Position numbers and translations under genes: made by a program. Positions 1 to 12,794 of a DNA stretch of 64,000 nt are shown here, in pieces; position 1 is the first letter of the stretch; the number at the start of each line of letters is the position of its first letter. The stretch comes from Odontesthes bonariensis (Eukaryota > Chordata > Actinopteri > Atheriniformes > Atherinopsidae), in contig NC_134508.1 of NCBI RefSeq assembly GCF_027942865.1, positions 32,981,466 to 33,045,465 on the forward strand, read 5' to 3'. The notes beneath the pieces are model-generated. The model did no database searches. It saw only the letters and a program-made list of their open reading frames with translations, and was not told where the DNA came from.

Positions 1-2311
1 TCTTCATTCTGCATTTGGGTTCTCCATCTTCACCATGTCTAATGATACTTTTGTTCTTTGGATTTATTGTTGAATATTCAAATTGACTTTTCAGGCCACA
101 TTGCATTTCTTATACATGAAAAAAGGGGGGAAAAATATGAATCTGGGCATCTTGAGGTGCATTTTCTTTATGGTAAAAAATACTTTCCATATTAGATGTT
201 GTATTAAGTACACACATGGGCCTCAGGGCACGTAACATATCATTTAACTTTAACATGACAGAGTTACAGTTCATCACATATTACTAGGAAATGACAGGCT
301 TTTTGCTTCGCTTAAAGTGGTTACTGAGTTCAAGGTTACTGAGGTCAAGTGTATGTGTTACAGTTGCATGGGTGATTTCATCACAAACAAGGAGCAACTG
401 CAGGAAGCAGTCACATTAGATCATTATCACTTTCAAGTACTTCAGAATGTTTACTTTCACTTGGAGGGAAACCATATCACAAGCACTACACCACTTCCTT
501 CATGACTATTAACCTCTTTATTTACAGGATTATTGGGCGAGAGGCAGGGTACACCCTGGACAAATCACCAGTCCATCACAGGGCCACATAGAGACAAACA
601 ACCATCCATGCTCACACTCACTCCTATGGTCAATTTAGAGTCATGCAAAAACTACTGACTTTTGGGTCACACAGAAATGATTGACATTATCAACCAAAAA
701 TGACAGCCTTATTTCCTTATACACCCTTCATTTCCTTTTAACTGACAGATGGATATTTGACCCCAGGAGCAAACAGTTCCTCTTTTTTTTTTTTTTTCAA
801 CAGTTGTGTTCATTTTCTTGTGGGGTTGGTTGTTTAACATACAATTGAAAGCTATTTGGCTAAGTCTGAACAAATAAATACCTAGTTATGGTTGGGAAAC
901 AAGATACATAGGGGGAAAAAAAGCTTTGAGCAGGTGGCTGGTGTTATATATCAGTGCAGTCCCCTATTATTATATGTTATAGGATAGCATATAATAATAG
1001 GTATATATTTGTTTGAAATGTATGCTTGTTTGCATGTATTTTTGGTTTCCAGAAATGTACTGATGATGGAAACTTAGTTACTTTTAGACTGGGCAGGAAC
1101 AATGTGTTTCTGTCAAAGCACAGAAATGTCTACAAAAAAACAGGAAAAACGGTGGTCACACACAGCTGTAAAGTATACTAAGTCTACTGTATATCTAAAT
1201 TTGCTTTCCATTCAACATGTACCACATCTAATAGCACTCAACAAATCCAAAAGCCTCTTGTGTGTTTTCAGTTTAATGAAGCCTCTCAGCTGCTGATGTT
1301 GGTGGACACACTAAATCAAACTGAGCCAAAATAAATAAAAATTTACAACATGCACAAAAAGAAATTCACCCTCAATCACAAGTAAATGTATAATAATGTT
1401 TTTCTGTCATATAAAGAAAAAGAAATATAGATTTCTTAAATGTGTTAAATGTCTATTTGCTTATGGTTGTAACCACATCCATTTCTTCAACCAAATTTGC
1501 ATGGCAGTTTCTTCAAATTACATTTGACCTTTTCCTTGGCTCTGGAACAACATTTTCATGGTTGAACAGCAGTCAGAAAAAAGACTATCAGGATGGATGC
1601 CAAATACAAAGCAAACCCAGAAAATGTTCCACAGTGATCTTAAAATGAGTAATAGTTGTACAGGTGTCCGTACTGTAAACAAGCATCAATGACCCATCGA
1701 GTAGTCTTAGCAATGTCAATAACACTGTTTAGTTCAACTCAGTGTAATCTTTGAGTATCTAGTTATAATATTTCATTGTGATCATGATAACTCTTCCAAC
1801 GGTAAGGGGAAGCTGGTTATGTGATTAGAAAAATCTGAACTAACAACTCATTTTAAAGCCTGTCTGTGGCATCACATGAGGCACATTTCACAGGAAAAAA
1901 TACATGCTTTACACTGAATGATGTCAATTTAATTCAGTTTCATGCATTTGAACCTAAATCATGCAGCATTATTTGATGACTTCCTCTGGAAAACACAGAG
2001 ATAAGTTTTGACAGTGACAGAGTGAGAAGCACCTATAACATTGCTCTCCAAACTCCGGAGAGTTTGGCCAGACGGCATACCAAAGCATGACAGAGCTTGG
2101 TCTGCAGTTGGTGCGGCAAGAGCATGCCTGATCCTGCAAATGTTGATTTGAGATCAAGAGATGAAATGCCATGTAATGGTTGAATTGTAGAGGTGATAAA
2201 GCTTGTGATGAAGAAGGACAGACATGGGACCCAGTGGTGGAAGAGATGATGGGTTATCTTTAAAGTTTTGTCACACAGCTTTTGCTATCGAAGTGAGCAA
2301 ATAGATGATCC
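1..2311. other. Gene-free stretch with one old repeat fragment
   Basis: No exon, RNA gene or intact coding frame is recognisable. The short open frames here (for example 317-505, 1102-1296 and 1442-1648) show no domain or compositional sign of coding. The only recognisable piece is a fragment of a common fish repeat near 535-660. There is a T-run near 783-798. AT-rich spacer is the most economical reading. Confidence 0.6.
535..660 (+). repeat. Fragment of a common fish interspersed repeat
   Basis: It contains the stretch gaggcagggtacaccctgga followed by ccagtcc, a cagggccacatagagacaaa block and caatttagagtc. The first two blocks recur at 40690-40722, so the two sites carry the same dispersed family. 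I know this text as a very common teleost non-LTR-derived repeat but cannot name the subfamily with certainty. Confidence 0.6.
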
Positions 2312-2511
2312 TTTTTTTTTTTAAATATTTTTTGGGGCTTTTTATGCCTTTAATGATAGGACAGTTGGAGAGAGACAGGAAGCAGAGAGAGGGGAAAGAC
2401 ACACAGCAAAGGGCTGCTTGGTGCGGGACTTGAACTGGGGCCAGCTGCAGCGAGGACTGTAGCCTCTGTACATGGGGCGGCTGCTTAACCCACTACACCA
2501 CCGACCACCCC
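2312..2511 (-). mobile_element. tRNA-derived SINE with 13-bp target duplication
   Basis: Read on the minus strand, the element starts GGGGTGGTCGGTGGTGTAG (A-box-like, with TGGTGTAGTGGGTTAAG), has a B-box-like segment (CAGTTCAAGTCCCGC), and runs to an A-rich 3' end that appears on the plus strand as the T-run at 2311-2322. It is flanked by aaatagatgatcc (2299-2311) and aaatatataatcc (2512-2524), 11 of 13 identical, as expected for a LINE-mobilised SINE. It is an old copy. Confidence 0.78.
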
Positions 2512-2524
2512 AAATATATAATCC

Positions 2525-3317
2525 TAAAGGAAACAAAGTGACTCACTCAGTGCATGTACAGTTAAGTGGAGCAACACCTACGCCTGAGTTAATTGGACAG
2601 CTCTTCTTTGTTCCAGTATAACTGCATGGGATACCTAATCCACTAAATATCGAGGTTGTCGACAAACTACAGAAGAAAGAAGTGACAGATGTAAAAAGCC
2701 AAAGTGACAGCAACATCAGGAAGAAGGAACACGAGAAGCTTAAAAAAGGGCTAAACAAAGAAGTTGGAAAGATATGGGATGTGAAGGCAACAGTGGTGCC
2801 AGTAGTAATCTGAGCACCCAAATTGTCATTGTCGTTTGTGTTGCCTGTGTCAATGTTAATCATTTGTTCAGTCTAATGTTACTTAGTCAGTTGATATTTT
2901 CCTCTGCAGACCAACCGCACATCAGTAGAACAACTGGACAAATGCAAATTTGACCTCTGTTGAGAACGTATTTAAAGTTTCATCCTTAAATAATCCCACT
3001 TTGTTTCGTCCAAAATGTGAACTAATCTTTAACTACTGGATCTCACTTTGAATGCCACCAAGCAAAGGACTGTGTCAGCAAAACCAATGGAGAACAATTA
3101 AAGCAATGTGTGGTGTGATGAGGATTTTGAACACAGATAGCCAAGTCTTCCAATCAAGACGGAAAATAGCAGTTTTCATTGCACCAGATCCGAGGATGTG
3201 GTTAAGTAAATTACTGAAATAACCCTCTGTCCTCCACAAGTTCGACATTTCTTTGCATGCAGGTTGTGCCTTCCTCAAAACAACAAAAATGGGGTAGTCT
3301 AACATTTAACAGCTTAT
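2525..3317. other. Gene-free stretch
   Basis: I see no exon or repeat here that I can name. The open frames at 2543-2863 and 3075-3305 on the minus strand have no recognisable domain. Confidence 0.5.
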
Positions 3318-4115
3318 TCAATTTTCAATTCAGTTTATTTATATAGTACCAAATGTCATCTCAAGGCACCAATTCAAGCCAATTAGAGTCCAATTCATTG
3401 TAATCAAATCCAATTAATTAAATTCAAAATTAGTCCAATTCATTCATACAAAGCCAATTAAAAAAACAATTTCCCAGCTAAGGAAATCAATATATTGCAC
3501 CAAAACTTCTCTTCAGTCTAATCTCCCGTCCTGAGCGTGCATGAGGAAACTGTGAAGAGAAACAACTTCTTTATGCTGGGCTTTGAGAGGACAGAAAAGA
3601 GGGGAAAACAAACACCATAACACCATTCAACGGATACCTGCTGAGACAGGGAAACACCAGTTAATGACAACAATAATTTAATATTTACAATTAAATAATT
3701 ACAATGCCAAATGTACATCATATCATATAGGGACATAAAAGAGGGGAAAAGAGAGTAAAGTGATGAAAGGGGTATCATGGGAAGCCCCCCAGCAGTCTAG
3801 GCCTATAGCAGCTTAACTATGGGAAACTTCAGGGTCATCTGAGCCATCCCTAATTATAAGCTTTATAAAAAAGGAAAGTTTTAAGCCTGGTCTTAAAAGT
3901 GGAAAGGGTGTCTGCTTCCCGGACATTTACTGGCAGTTTATTCCACAAGAGAGGGGCCTGATAACTGAAGGCTCTGCCTCCCATTCTACTTTTAGAAACT
4001 CTAGGAACCACACGTAAACCTGCAGTCTGAGAGCAAAGCGCTCTGTTTGGAAAATATATAACAATGAGATCTTTAAGATATAATGGAGCTTGGTCATTAC
4101 TGGCTTATATAAACA
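3318..4115 (-). mobile_element. 5'-truncated L2-type LINE fragment, minus strand
   Basis: The complement of 3850-4090 encodes the C-terminus of an L2/CR1-type reverse transcriptase polyprotein, with residues such as [20 protein letters not shown] and [10 protein letters not shown], and then a stop. The complement of 3780-3850 is the start of its 3' UTR (taagctgctataggcctaga). The element ends near 3320 in the tail that reads ataaataaactgaattgaa on the minus strand. The same C-terminal coding block and UTR motif occur in the plus-strand LINE at 36700-36898 and 37880-37920, so these are two copies of one family in opposite orientation. Confidence 0.85.
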
Positions 4116-4830
4116 AACACTTAAAAGATTAATGTATTTTGACCCTCTTAATGTGTCGTGCATACATGTCACGCCTCCAAAGAAATGGTGGCCATGTTAA
4201 CGATTAAAACAATGTACATGCATGAAGTTCAAGACTTGTATTATCTCATTAAACCAACCTCAACCACCACTTGTTGTCCGTCTGACTGATCCAATCTATC
4301 ATTGTCCCCTTTGGTAGCCAGAGCTAAAAAAAAAAAAAGACTGTGACCTCATAAAACACTTTTTTGACTTAGGGTAGAAACATTTTTTATTACTGTGACC
4401 TCATAATATTCTGCAAAGACGCCATTACTCATGAGCAGATGGAGAAATGGATGTCAACTGTAACATATATTTCATGTTGGAGGTGGATGGGCATGTTCTC
4501 AATTTTTGCGTCGAAAACACAAGCGGGAGTCACTTTCTGAATGCAAAATCTTTTGAACAGCACGGATCAACATTGTTTCTGTCTACCTGATTAAATTGGA
4601 CTCACTAATTACTCTTTAGTCCTATTTTGTTCTCCAACAACTTCTATGGGAAATGTTGGCTTTTAAGCAGCCATATGCAAGAATGAGAACTTTGATCCCA
4701 AACTGTAAAGTTGGTTGTTGAAAAACTAAAATAAATGAGTTAATAGATTATATTACTTATACATGGAGACTGTAACTACTTTTGTGGAGTTGGTTTTTTT
4801 TTGCAATGAGCAACTCCTCTCATATTGTGC
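4116..4830. other. Gene-free stretch
   Basis: AT-rich spacer between two LINE copies. No exon, hairpin or repeat family is recognisable. Confidence 0.5.
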
Positions 4831-4842
4831 TTTTGTACATTG

Positions 4843-6336
4843 TTTTTTTTTGTGATCAAATTTTTATTGTATTTTTTATGTCAAACAAAACAAAAACAAA
4901 AACAAAAACAAATACACAACACATGAAACGACAATGGACGACAATCAACATCCATACCAGCACCCCCCCACCCCCCACACACACACACAGGTCTCCTTCC
5001 CAGCTCACTCAGGTCTCATTCCCAGCTCACTCACCCGGTCCTAATAGAAAACACAAAGAAAAAAGTTTATCAAAAAAAAAAAAGAAAAAAAAAAAAAGAA
5101 ACTGCTCAGAATAGTTGATGTGTAGATGCTAGAAGTAGAAGAGGATAAGAAAGTGAAAAAGAAAGCAACAGGACATCATCCCAAGCCATCAATCCAATAA
5201 TCTATCAATAAAAAAGGACCACAAGTTAATATTCTTGCTCTGAGCACCGTGCATACTGGCCACAGATTTCTCAAGTTTAGCCAGATCTATAACTGTATTA
5301 ATCCATTGTTGTTGTGACAAAGCATGGGGAGTTTTCCATCTTTGTGCGATTATTTTTTTAGCGGCAGTTAGGGCTACCAAACACCAGCATTGATGCATCA
5401 AGGAAAGGTCTAGCTCAGTAAAATCGTTCAGTAGCAAAATCCTTGGAGAGCAAGGGATGGTACTGTCAAGAATAGAGGAGATCTTTATAGAAACCATTTC
5501 CCAAAATGTTTTTACCCCGGGGCAGTCCCAGACCATATGTAGAAATGTTCCTGTAGCTCCTAAAGAGCACAGCTCGCATGTCGGTGATGATTTTCTTTTC
5601 ATGTAAAATAATTTAAGAGGAGTAGTATAAAGTCTGTGAATAAAGTTATAATGAATCATCTGATGGTTAGGGTTACGTGATGATAAAACTATCTTTGGCC
5701 ATACTGTTGTCCAGTTGATTGTGGAAGGTCCAATTGAAAGATCATGGCTCCAAAGTCTATCAACTTGTATAGGCTTTACCACACCTTCAGCAATGTGAGT
5801 ATATAGATTGGAAACCAAACCTTTGGTGGATAAACAAATCTTTTGTATGGGGTGACACTCCAGTTTTTCTCCCCAGGGGACCCCGTATGCACGAAGAGCA
5901 CTACAAATTTGTAGGTAAAAGAAAAAAGAAGTACCAGGTAAATTGTAGTGGGATTTTAAGTCTTGAAAAGATCTTAATGTATTATTGGATGTAATGTCGG
6001 AGAGGGTATTAATCCCTTTATCACTCCACTGAGGAAAAGAAATTGGGTGTTTCCCCAAATAGAGATCAAAGTTATTGAATAAAGGGAGGTGAGAGTGATA
6101 TTTCAGGTGGGTTTTGGAATAGCATTCTACAATTCTCCAGGTGGCAACAAGGTGTGAGACAAGGGAGCCAAACTTGGATTTACACATTTTAAGAGGAATA
6201 TTGGAATGGATTAAATCCTCAAGCCTATGTGGTTTGACCAAGTTTTCCTCCAAAGGTCGCCAGGCCACTTGTGCTCCCTTATTAAACCAGGTGCTGAGAG
6301 GTCGAAGAGTTGAAGCCCAGAAATAGTGCTCAAAGT
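4843..6336 (-). mobile_element. 5'-truncated L1/Tx1-like LINE with 12-bp target duplication
   Basis: The insertion is bounded by a perfect 12-bp direct repeat, ttttgtacattg, at 4831-4842 and 6337-6348. On the minus strand it ends in caataaaaatttgatcac plus an A-run next to the lower-coordinate copy, which is a normal LINE 3' end. The body carries a coding remnant (separate entry). Its start at 6336 lies inside the coding region, so the copy is 5' truncated as usual for target-primed reverse transcription. The 3' UTR includes A-rich and AC-rich blocks at 4880-5100. Confidence 0.88.
5189..6336 (-). pseudogene. C-terminal part of LINE ORF2 (L1/Tx1-like)
   Basis: This is about 380 codons, open to a stop at 5189, with no reverse-transcriptase catalytic motif because the copy begins downstream of it. 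Near residues 265-290 is a CX2CX9HX4C cluster (CELC ... H ... C), the zinc-knuckle-like feature seen at the C-terminus of L1/Tx1-clade ORF2 proteins. It is rich in Trp, as that region usually is. The open frame runs 12 codons further to an ATG at 6373, but those codons lie in the target duplication and host flank, so that methionine is fortuitous. No function is expected. The length of undamaged frame suggests a fairly young insertion. Confidence 0.8.
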
Positions 6337-6348
6337 TTTTGTACATTG

Positions 6349-8730
6349 TCATCATGCAAATGCATTTTAGCACAACATCAGAGGTACCTAACTTTCGTAA
6401 TTTCTGTTACACTTATGAGTCATCTCTATTCAAATGTATCACAACAATCCAACACTTAGAAGGAATAAAGAGTTTAACTGACATTTTCAAAGTGATAAAT
6501 ATCGCTTATAAAGCAGTGTTTTATTACTATTGCTGCTTTAGACTGTCACTGTTTATTATCCTCATGAGCTCTTGATGCTCTGAGGCGTCCTGTCACTAAA
6601 CTTTTGGCTCACTTTGTTTCTCTTTTACGATACCTGCAGAGCTCCCCACCCAGACAAATAAAATCCCTAATCTAATCATCCTGATGCTTACGAGCAGAAT
6701 ATCCTCTATTAACCAGATGGTGCTTAAAAATACACGATTGCTTCCTGTCTCCAACTCTGACTGTATAGTTTCTTGTCATATATTGCACGAAAAACAGCTA
6801 AAACAGCATCATGTTTTAAACACTTACTATATCAAAAAGCTGATACTGTGGAGCAAAATCACATGTCACTGCTCTGTCATGATGCATATTGTAAGCATTT
6901 AGCATGGCAGTGGGTGGTGTGAGTGGTGTGTGTGTGTGTGTTTGCCTGGGGGAAAGACTATTTTTAGATTTAACTTCTCTCAGAGACTTGTAGAAACAAA
7001 CTAAGCTGTAAGTTCACATCAAAAACATATTTCCATCGATGTAAAATGTTTCAAATTTATCTTAGTAAATTTTTCAAACACAAGCTGTAACCTAGTTGCA
7101 AGTATTTGTTAATATGAAGTAAAGGCATTCTGCAGTATGAGTTAAAGTGTATATTTTTCAACTAAGACACTGTCTGGAACACCTGTGTTTTTTCAATTCC
7201 TTTACTTGAACCCTCCTGAAGCCCTTACACTACAGATCTGTTTGACTTGACAGAAATGATGGGCAGTTATCAAACAAAGCTATTGACTCAAGTGCTATGA
7301 GAGATGGAAGATATGATAGGAGGTTTGCACAGTTCATGCTGGGACAAAAGTCAATATTTGCCTTCAGTTACCCTGTCACTCTGTCTGCACAAGCCACATT
7401 CAAATATGTCCCTCAGCACACCCGCAGGCACACACACGGTCTTAAAAAAAACTCTGATACAGTGTACCTGTTTTACTGTAAGGCCATCTGCCTCCCGCAG
7501 TTTGATAGTTATCTACTGTTATAACTACAAGGCTGAAGCATGATCCAAGTTAGGTTTACTGGAATAAAAGACACCAACTATTTTTAATCAAAAAGCTGAA
7601 AGATACAGTGAACACTGAAGGATTTCATGAAAATGACTATGAGCAATAAAAGACAGAAGCTTTCTTTCGACTACATGTGAAACATGATCTCTGGAAATTT
7701 AACTGGAGAGCTATCATGAGTTAACACTAAACAAACTGATTCATTTTAATATTTGCACAAGCTATAACCTCATTGCTATCACTTCTGTGGAAATTATTGT
7801 TTTTCTTCTGAATTGTATCAGCCTGACAAACGTAGAATATGATACTGTTTGGACCAAACATCAGCAAATAATGAAAATCCTGTCTGTACATCTAGCTATC
7901 CAAAACCAAGCTCAAGATGTAATTTATTTATCTTTTCTTTTGTGCATCTATACATGGATTATTATGTATCAGGCTATTAATGATCTTCAGTCTGTATTTT
8001 TGTTGGGTAATGTGTTTTATTTTATCACTGAATGAAGATTTAGCTCATGATTAAGAGCAGATTAACGTTACAGAGATGTCTAAGCTTGTCTGTCAGTGAA
8101 CTGTTTCATCCATAGAGAAAGATCCCTACTTATCATCTTTAGTGCCACCATTAAGTTTCACTCATGGCTCTAAGTAAAATGCCATGAAGTAACTAATGCA
8201 ATTACCATAAACTGTACCTCTGGATCTGAAAAGGGGAGCCAATCAGAAGTGCCTTAAAGCTGTGGTTTGTCTAATGGCCAGCGGGGGGGGGCTGCTCTTG
8301 TGGTTGCAAAAGAGGTCAGTTTGTATTTAAATTTATGAGAAAATTACCCAACTTCTAACTTCACAGAAAGTCACAGAAAACAAACGTGTTATAGGTCTCA
8401 TTTACAAGTTTGAATTTGCAAATTATGGCCCCATAATAACTGAAGTTACCGTCATACCAGTCGTGTGTGGATGCTTTAAAATGAGCTTGCATGAACAGCG
8501 TTCATAGTTTCTGGTAATTATCAACAGAGCAAGGCTGTTTTTAACTTCTGAACGTGAAGTAAGCACAGCTCTCTCTCACCGTATTGAATGGCGCACTTGC
8601 TGACAGTGAATGTGATTGATGAATTTTATCTGCACACGCCCTGTGGATGCACGCACAAGTAACCCATGCGAGTTGGCAGACGATGAGACGGTCTATGGAT
8701 TTTATAAGCATTTATTTGGCCGGGACAGAC
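6349..8730. other. Gene-free stretch
   Basis: No exon recognised. It holds a short TG run near 6929-6940 and a G-run at 8283-8291. The overlapping small frames at 7297-7543 do not resemble any family. Confidence 0.5.
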
Positions 8731-9090
8731 CTGCGGGCGACATTTCAGTTACCAACTTCTCCTCATCCGTCTTTTTTTTTACTCTTTCTTACCCCTTAGC
8801 CATAGTAAACAGCACTGTTCTTGCACATATTTTTCTTTGTAACATTTATAATAAAACATTCTCAAAGTAAAGTACAAAAATATAACTTTTTCGACACAAA
8901 AACATGGGGTGTGTATTACATGAATATCAGTAGTGCGCCATCCTGTGGCTAAAACAAAACACGCAGTATTTGCTACGTTTAAAACTTTTCAAAAGGAAAA
9001 TACAAAAAAAAGTCACAAACCTGCGAGCGACATTTCAGTTATCAACTTGTCGTCATCAGTCTTTTTTTTTACTCCATCTCACCCTAAACA
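8731..9090. repeat. Imperfect tandem duplication, offset 290 bp
   Basis: The segment from ctgcgggcgacatttcagtt at 8731 recurs as ctgcgagcgacatttcagtt at 9021. Both are followed by a similar caactt, tcatc and T-run block. A further block at 8795-8819 (cttagccatagtaaacagca and on) recurs at 9844-9868 beside the transposon at 9382-9843. The segment was therefore duplicated, and one copy was later interrupted. Confidence 0.65.
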
Positions 9091-9381
9091 TACAGAATGA
9101 CACTCATTACGCACACACACACGCAGAGACCCACAGTCTCTGTAAGTAACGTTAGCTCTAAACGAGGCAGAGTCACTGCCAAATGGCGCCAAATTTAGGA
9201 ACAGGGAACAGTTTATAAAACTTATTTAGCACGGAAAGAACCCACTGAAAACAGCTAATAAACATGTTTACATTCTCCATATACATTTATCTCCACACAT
9301 TTTACAGTTTAAACCGTCATTTACACTGAAAACAATAAAATACGTTGGAGAGCCTTTTTAGCCCAACTTACCCTTAGCCAT

Positions 9382-9843
9382 TAGCCTGGGAATTCCCATG
9401 CTGCTTTGCAGCGATTTCATTCACACTGCAAAGGCAGCCTGGAAACCACCGCCCTTATTTTTGCCTGAGTTAGGGAACCAATCACAGAACGGGGGGGGCA
9501 GCAAGACGATGACAACGTCTATGCGCGACACCGAAGCTTTTAGAGTGTTAATCCAACATGGCAGCGGACACAACGTTACCGTTCGATGCAGCCTTAGAAA
9601 GTGTTTCAAGTAGCTTAAAACGCAAGTTTACTTTTAAAAAAGAGCAACGTTTGGCATTGAAAGATTTCATTGCCAAGAAGGACGCGCAAAGCAGCATGGG
9701 AAGAACCAGACGCCATTTGATAGACATTCGTAGCGCCCAGTAAACGGCTCTAGGCATTCGTAAACCACGCCTCAAATACGAGAAAATGCACACCTAGTTC
9801 CCAGACCACCATCTCATCGAGATGTGGACGGTCAGCCAGGCTA
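9382..9843 (+). mobile_element. Short DNA transposon with helicase N-terminus, copy A (462 bp)
   Basis: The left end is TAGCCTGGGAATTCC and the right end, read inward, is TAGCCTGGCTGACC, giving an 8-bp terminal inverted repeat. The flanks are cttagccat (9373-9381) and cttagacat (9844-9852), 8 of 9 identical. A paralogous site at 8791-8819 has the same flanks with nothing between them, which fixes the boundaries. A CCAAT box (ccaatca, 9478-9484) lies about 75 bp before the ATG of the internal frame. No transposase is encoded, so it is non-autonomous. Copies B (37117-37709) and C (17343-17938) share ends, target-duplication length and coding content. Confidence 0.82.
9558..9743 (+). pseudogene. 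N-terminal helicase fragment in transposon copy A
   Basis: The 61-codon frame starts in an aacATGG context shared by all three copies. Residues 8-41 (FDAALESVSSSLKRKF, then KKEQRLAL and FIAKKD) align with FDTAVDAVIKVFDGRF, IEQRTAL and FLDRKD in copy B and with KREQEECLVNFVSGKD in copy C. In B and C this block is followed by LLPTGFGKSLIYQ, a Walker A region of a RecQ-type helicase. In copy A the match stops at KKD and the frame runs into unrelated sequence, so the ATP-binding loop is missing. It cannot be an active helicase. Confidence 0.7.
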
Positions 9844-9852
9844 CTTAGACAT

Positions 9853-12751
9853 AGTAAACAGCACTGTTAGGGGAAGAAGGGCGGGGCTACAGACGTCTGG
9901 AGAACTACGGGAGCTCAGGAGGAGCAAAAAGAAAGCAAAGCCCAGGCAAAATGCTCTTTTGCAGGTAGAATGAAAATAAAACTGTTTTCTTGAGATAAAA
10001 TTCACAAACTAAAATCAAATAAAAAATAAATAATAATGTGTTCATTTTTAACTCTGTTACACCCACACAAAGTATTTTCTTTTTCTACTCTAAGAAGTGA
10101 AAGGACCACAAAATCATCCTCACTGCATTTTGCCTCATACAGCAAATTACGGATTGATTGATAAAATGCATCTGATTAACTGTACAAACTTTCTGTGTGT
10201 AACGATTTTTTTGTCGGACGACCGATTTAAAAAAAGCTCATCTGAAACGTACAGGCTTGGTGTGCAAAGGTCTAGAGGAACTTTTGTCGAGGCATTGGCG
10301 CAGACAGATGAGCGTTCATCGATTCTGTCTTCATCTGTGTCCTGCACTGCCACTAAGTATCATTTTATCTGATGACACCATCCCGTACCACAGCTGCGGC
10401 TCTCATTTCTTTGTTTTATCACATTTAGTGCTGCTAGATCTTTTCAAGTTGTACTTTTTTCACTCGCTAATGAAGTTACTTTATGTTGGTTTGATGTGAA
10501 ATTTGAGAGTGAAGCATTTATCACTGGACTTCTGCTGGCTAATATTCTTTAACTAGTGTACAAAAAAGATCAAATAAAGTAGGCTCTGCACAAAAAAAAC
10601 ATTTGTTTTTTAAAAATCACAGATGGATTTTGAGTATCTTTAGATAAATGTAATGCAGAGTCATTCATGTAGCTGCTCAGTTGGCCATGGGTTCCATTTT
10701 ACATGGAACATAACACCATGTTCCATTTAAGTAGAAGAACTCAGTGGAGGTCATAAAAAAGTGAAAATTGAACATGAACTAGTTCGTGTGGGGACTGAGA
10801 TTGTAGTTAAGAGTTTCAAATGGAGAACTTTGAACATGAACTTGTTAAGTTTTAATCTATGTGAACTGAACTTTTAATCCATGCTTGTGAACTTGAACAA
10901 CACTGCTTGTAATCCAGCTTCAAGAATGCCAAAAAAATGAGTCAAGACTAGCCAGCTATTGAGCTTGAACATGTCAGGTAAACCTCAGCATATTAACATG
11001 GCAGCTAATTGTTCGCATGTTTGTGTGCAGACGTTAGTCTTCTGCTTAAATCACTCAAGATGTATTTGTTGGAACTCAGAAAGCATCCTAAAGAGATTTA
11101 TGAAATGTAATGCAGCCATTATTTGCTATGCTGTATCTATACTTGTAAATGGCTAGATATGCCTCTGCATTATCCAAGGGAAGGACATCTTTTGGACAAA
11201 ATAAAAACTTCAAATTAACCTTGACACGAAAGCTGAGTGAGGACTTACCTGCAATTGTTTATTTTAGTGCTGTTATCTTGAGATAAGTAGTTGATTATTA
11301 TGTTATTGAGATATCAAAGCTCATTTTTTGCATGACAACACGTTCATTTATCTCATTCTCTTGGGAAATTGGCCTTTTGTTTTCTCAAGGTTATGGCATA
11401 TAGTAAACCTGAAACGGATTCTCTAGATCACTATATGATTGTGGTGAGCTCCTGTGCCAACACCTAATTTCTTTGTTTATTATTGCTGTCATGACAGTTG
11501 GGTTGGATCCATAACATTAAATCAAGGCATGCTTGGTCAATCCTTTTTGTTGCACTGAGCACTGAACTGCACTGAAAAACCTGTTATACTTCAGTCAGCA
11601 GATGTCCTGCAAGCGATCCCACTGTTTGCAGTGACAGGAAAACGAACTTTACTTGGCCAAGCTAACAGTATGTATAGACCAGCTCTGTGCTCTTCGGTTG
11701 ATAAGAAAATTCAATCATTATCTTGGGATCATTTTTTTTTTTTTTTTTAAGTTTCAAGCATGTCTTCTCTCTCCTTCCGTTTTTCCATTCCAGGAGGAGA
11801 CAATACAACAGGAGTACACATAAAATCAAAATTGACTGGAACAGTAAAAAACAGATCGTTAGCAGCCCTAACGCAGTTCTTTGAGGCTCAGTGGTTGGGA
11901 ATTCACAGTCTTGACTCACCAACCTCCTGAGTAAAAACTAAAAGTGCAGATTTTGATTCTGATTTATTTTTTTAATTCACTACTTTTTAAATCCTCTACA
12001 GGCAAATTATATTTCTGCGGTATGAATTACTGTTAAACATATGTTAATGTTGTCGATAGATAACAAAGTAGAATAAAATAGAAATCATCCAACAAACATT
12101 CAGAAAACTGAAGTGCCACAGAGAGAAGAGTTTTTGAAATCTTTAGAGATTGCCATGAATGGATTAGGGTGTTGTTTTTGTTCCTGCAGCTCGGTCTTGT
12201 GGTTATTGTCAAATTTTAAAAAAAGACATACGTTTTCATCACATTGGGTATTATGGAGACTAAATATAGTTGAGCAGACATGTCGTGCTGTGCATCTTCT
12301 GATTGGCTACTTAGTCTAAACTGCTGCATGTTTTTTTTCTTTTTTTCTTTTCATTGGTTGCACAACTTCATCGAAAACTGCATTTTTACAATTACGTCAT
12401 GGTGTCTGAGCCTCATGTAATACCTAAAGTAACAAAAGAAGTCTATTACAGAAAATCTAAATATGTTACATGGCTTCTTCAAAAAAGACAACTTAGTCAT
12501 TGTTTCAGTGTTAATTTAATCATAAAAATGCTGAATTATAGATACAGAAAAAAAAAGCTTTAATTTGACAATTTCTCTTCAGATAAATGTGCTATCTTAG
12601 GACTATGTAAACTTTCATCTCATCCACTCATCATGCCACCCGTCTCATGTCCATACATAGTCACAAACTATAAAACTTAAGAATGAATCCAGCAATATTT
12701 AGACTTCCTCAACATGTCTCTCTCACACGACCAACTATCACACAAGAAGGA

Positions 12752-12753
<2 letters not shown>
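9853..12753. other. Gene-free stretch with weak repeat traces
   Basis: No exon recognised. Between 10765 and 10895 the word gaacatgaact and its variants recur on both sides of a short interval, as in degenerate fish hAT-like inverted-repeat elements, but I cannot set boundaries. The open frames at 10097-10372 and 11662-11922 have no recognisable domain. Confidence 0.45.

Positions 12754-12790
<37 letters not shown>
12754..12790. repeat. (CA)n microsatellite
   Basis: Uninterrupted CA dinucleotides over about 37 bp. The minus-strand open frame across it is a by-product of the repeat. Confidence 0.95.

Positions 12791-12794
<4 letters not shown>

Noticed and set aside
2312..2511. Possible functional tRNA gene on the minus strand
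   Set aside because: A- and B-box-like text is present, but no full cloverleaf with acceptor pairing, and the A-rich tail and target duplication mark it as a SINE.
3927..4172. 81-residue minus-strand open frame
   Set aside because: It is an out-of-frame reading of the L2 LINE C-terminus, whose true frame encodes [10 protein letters not shown] and [10 protein letters not shown].
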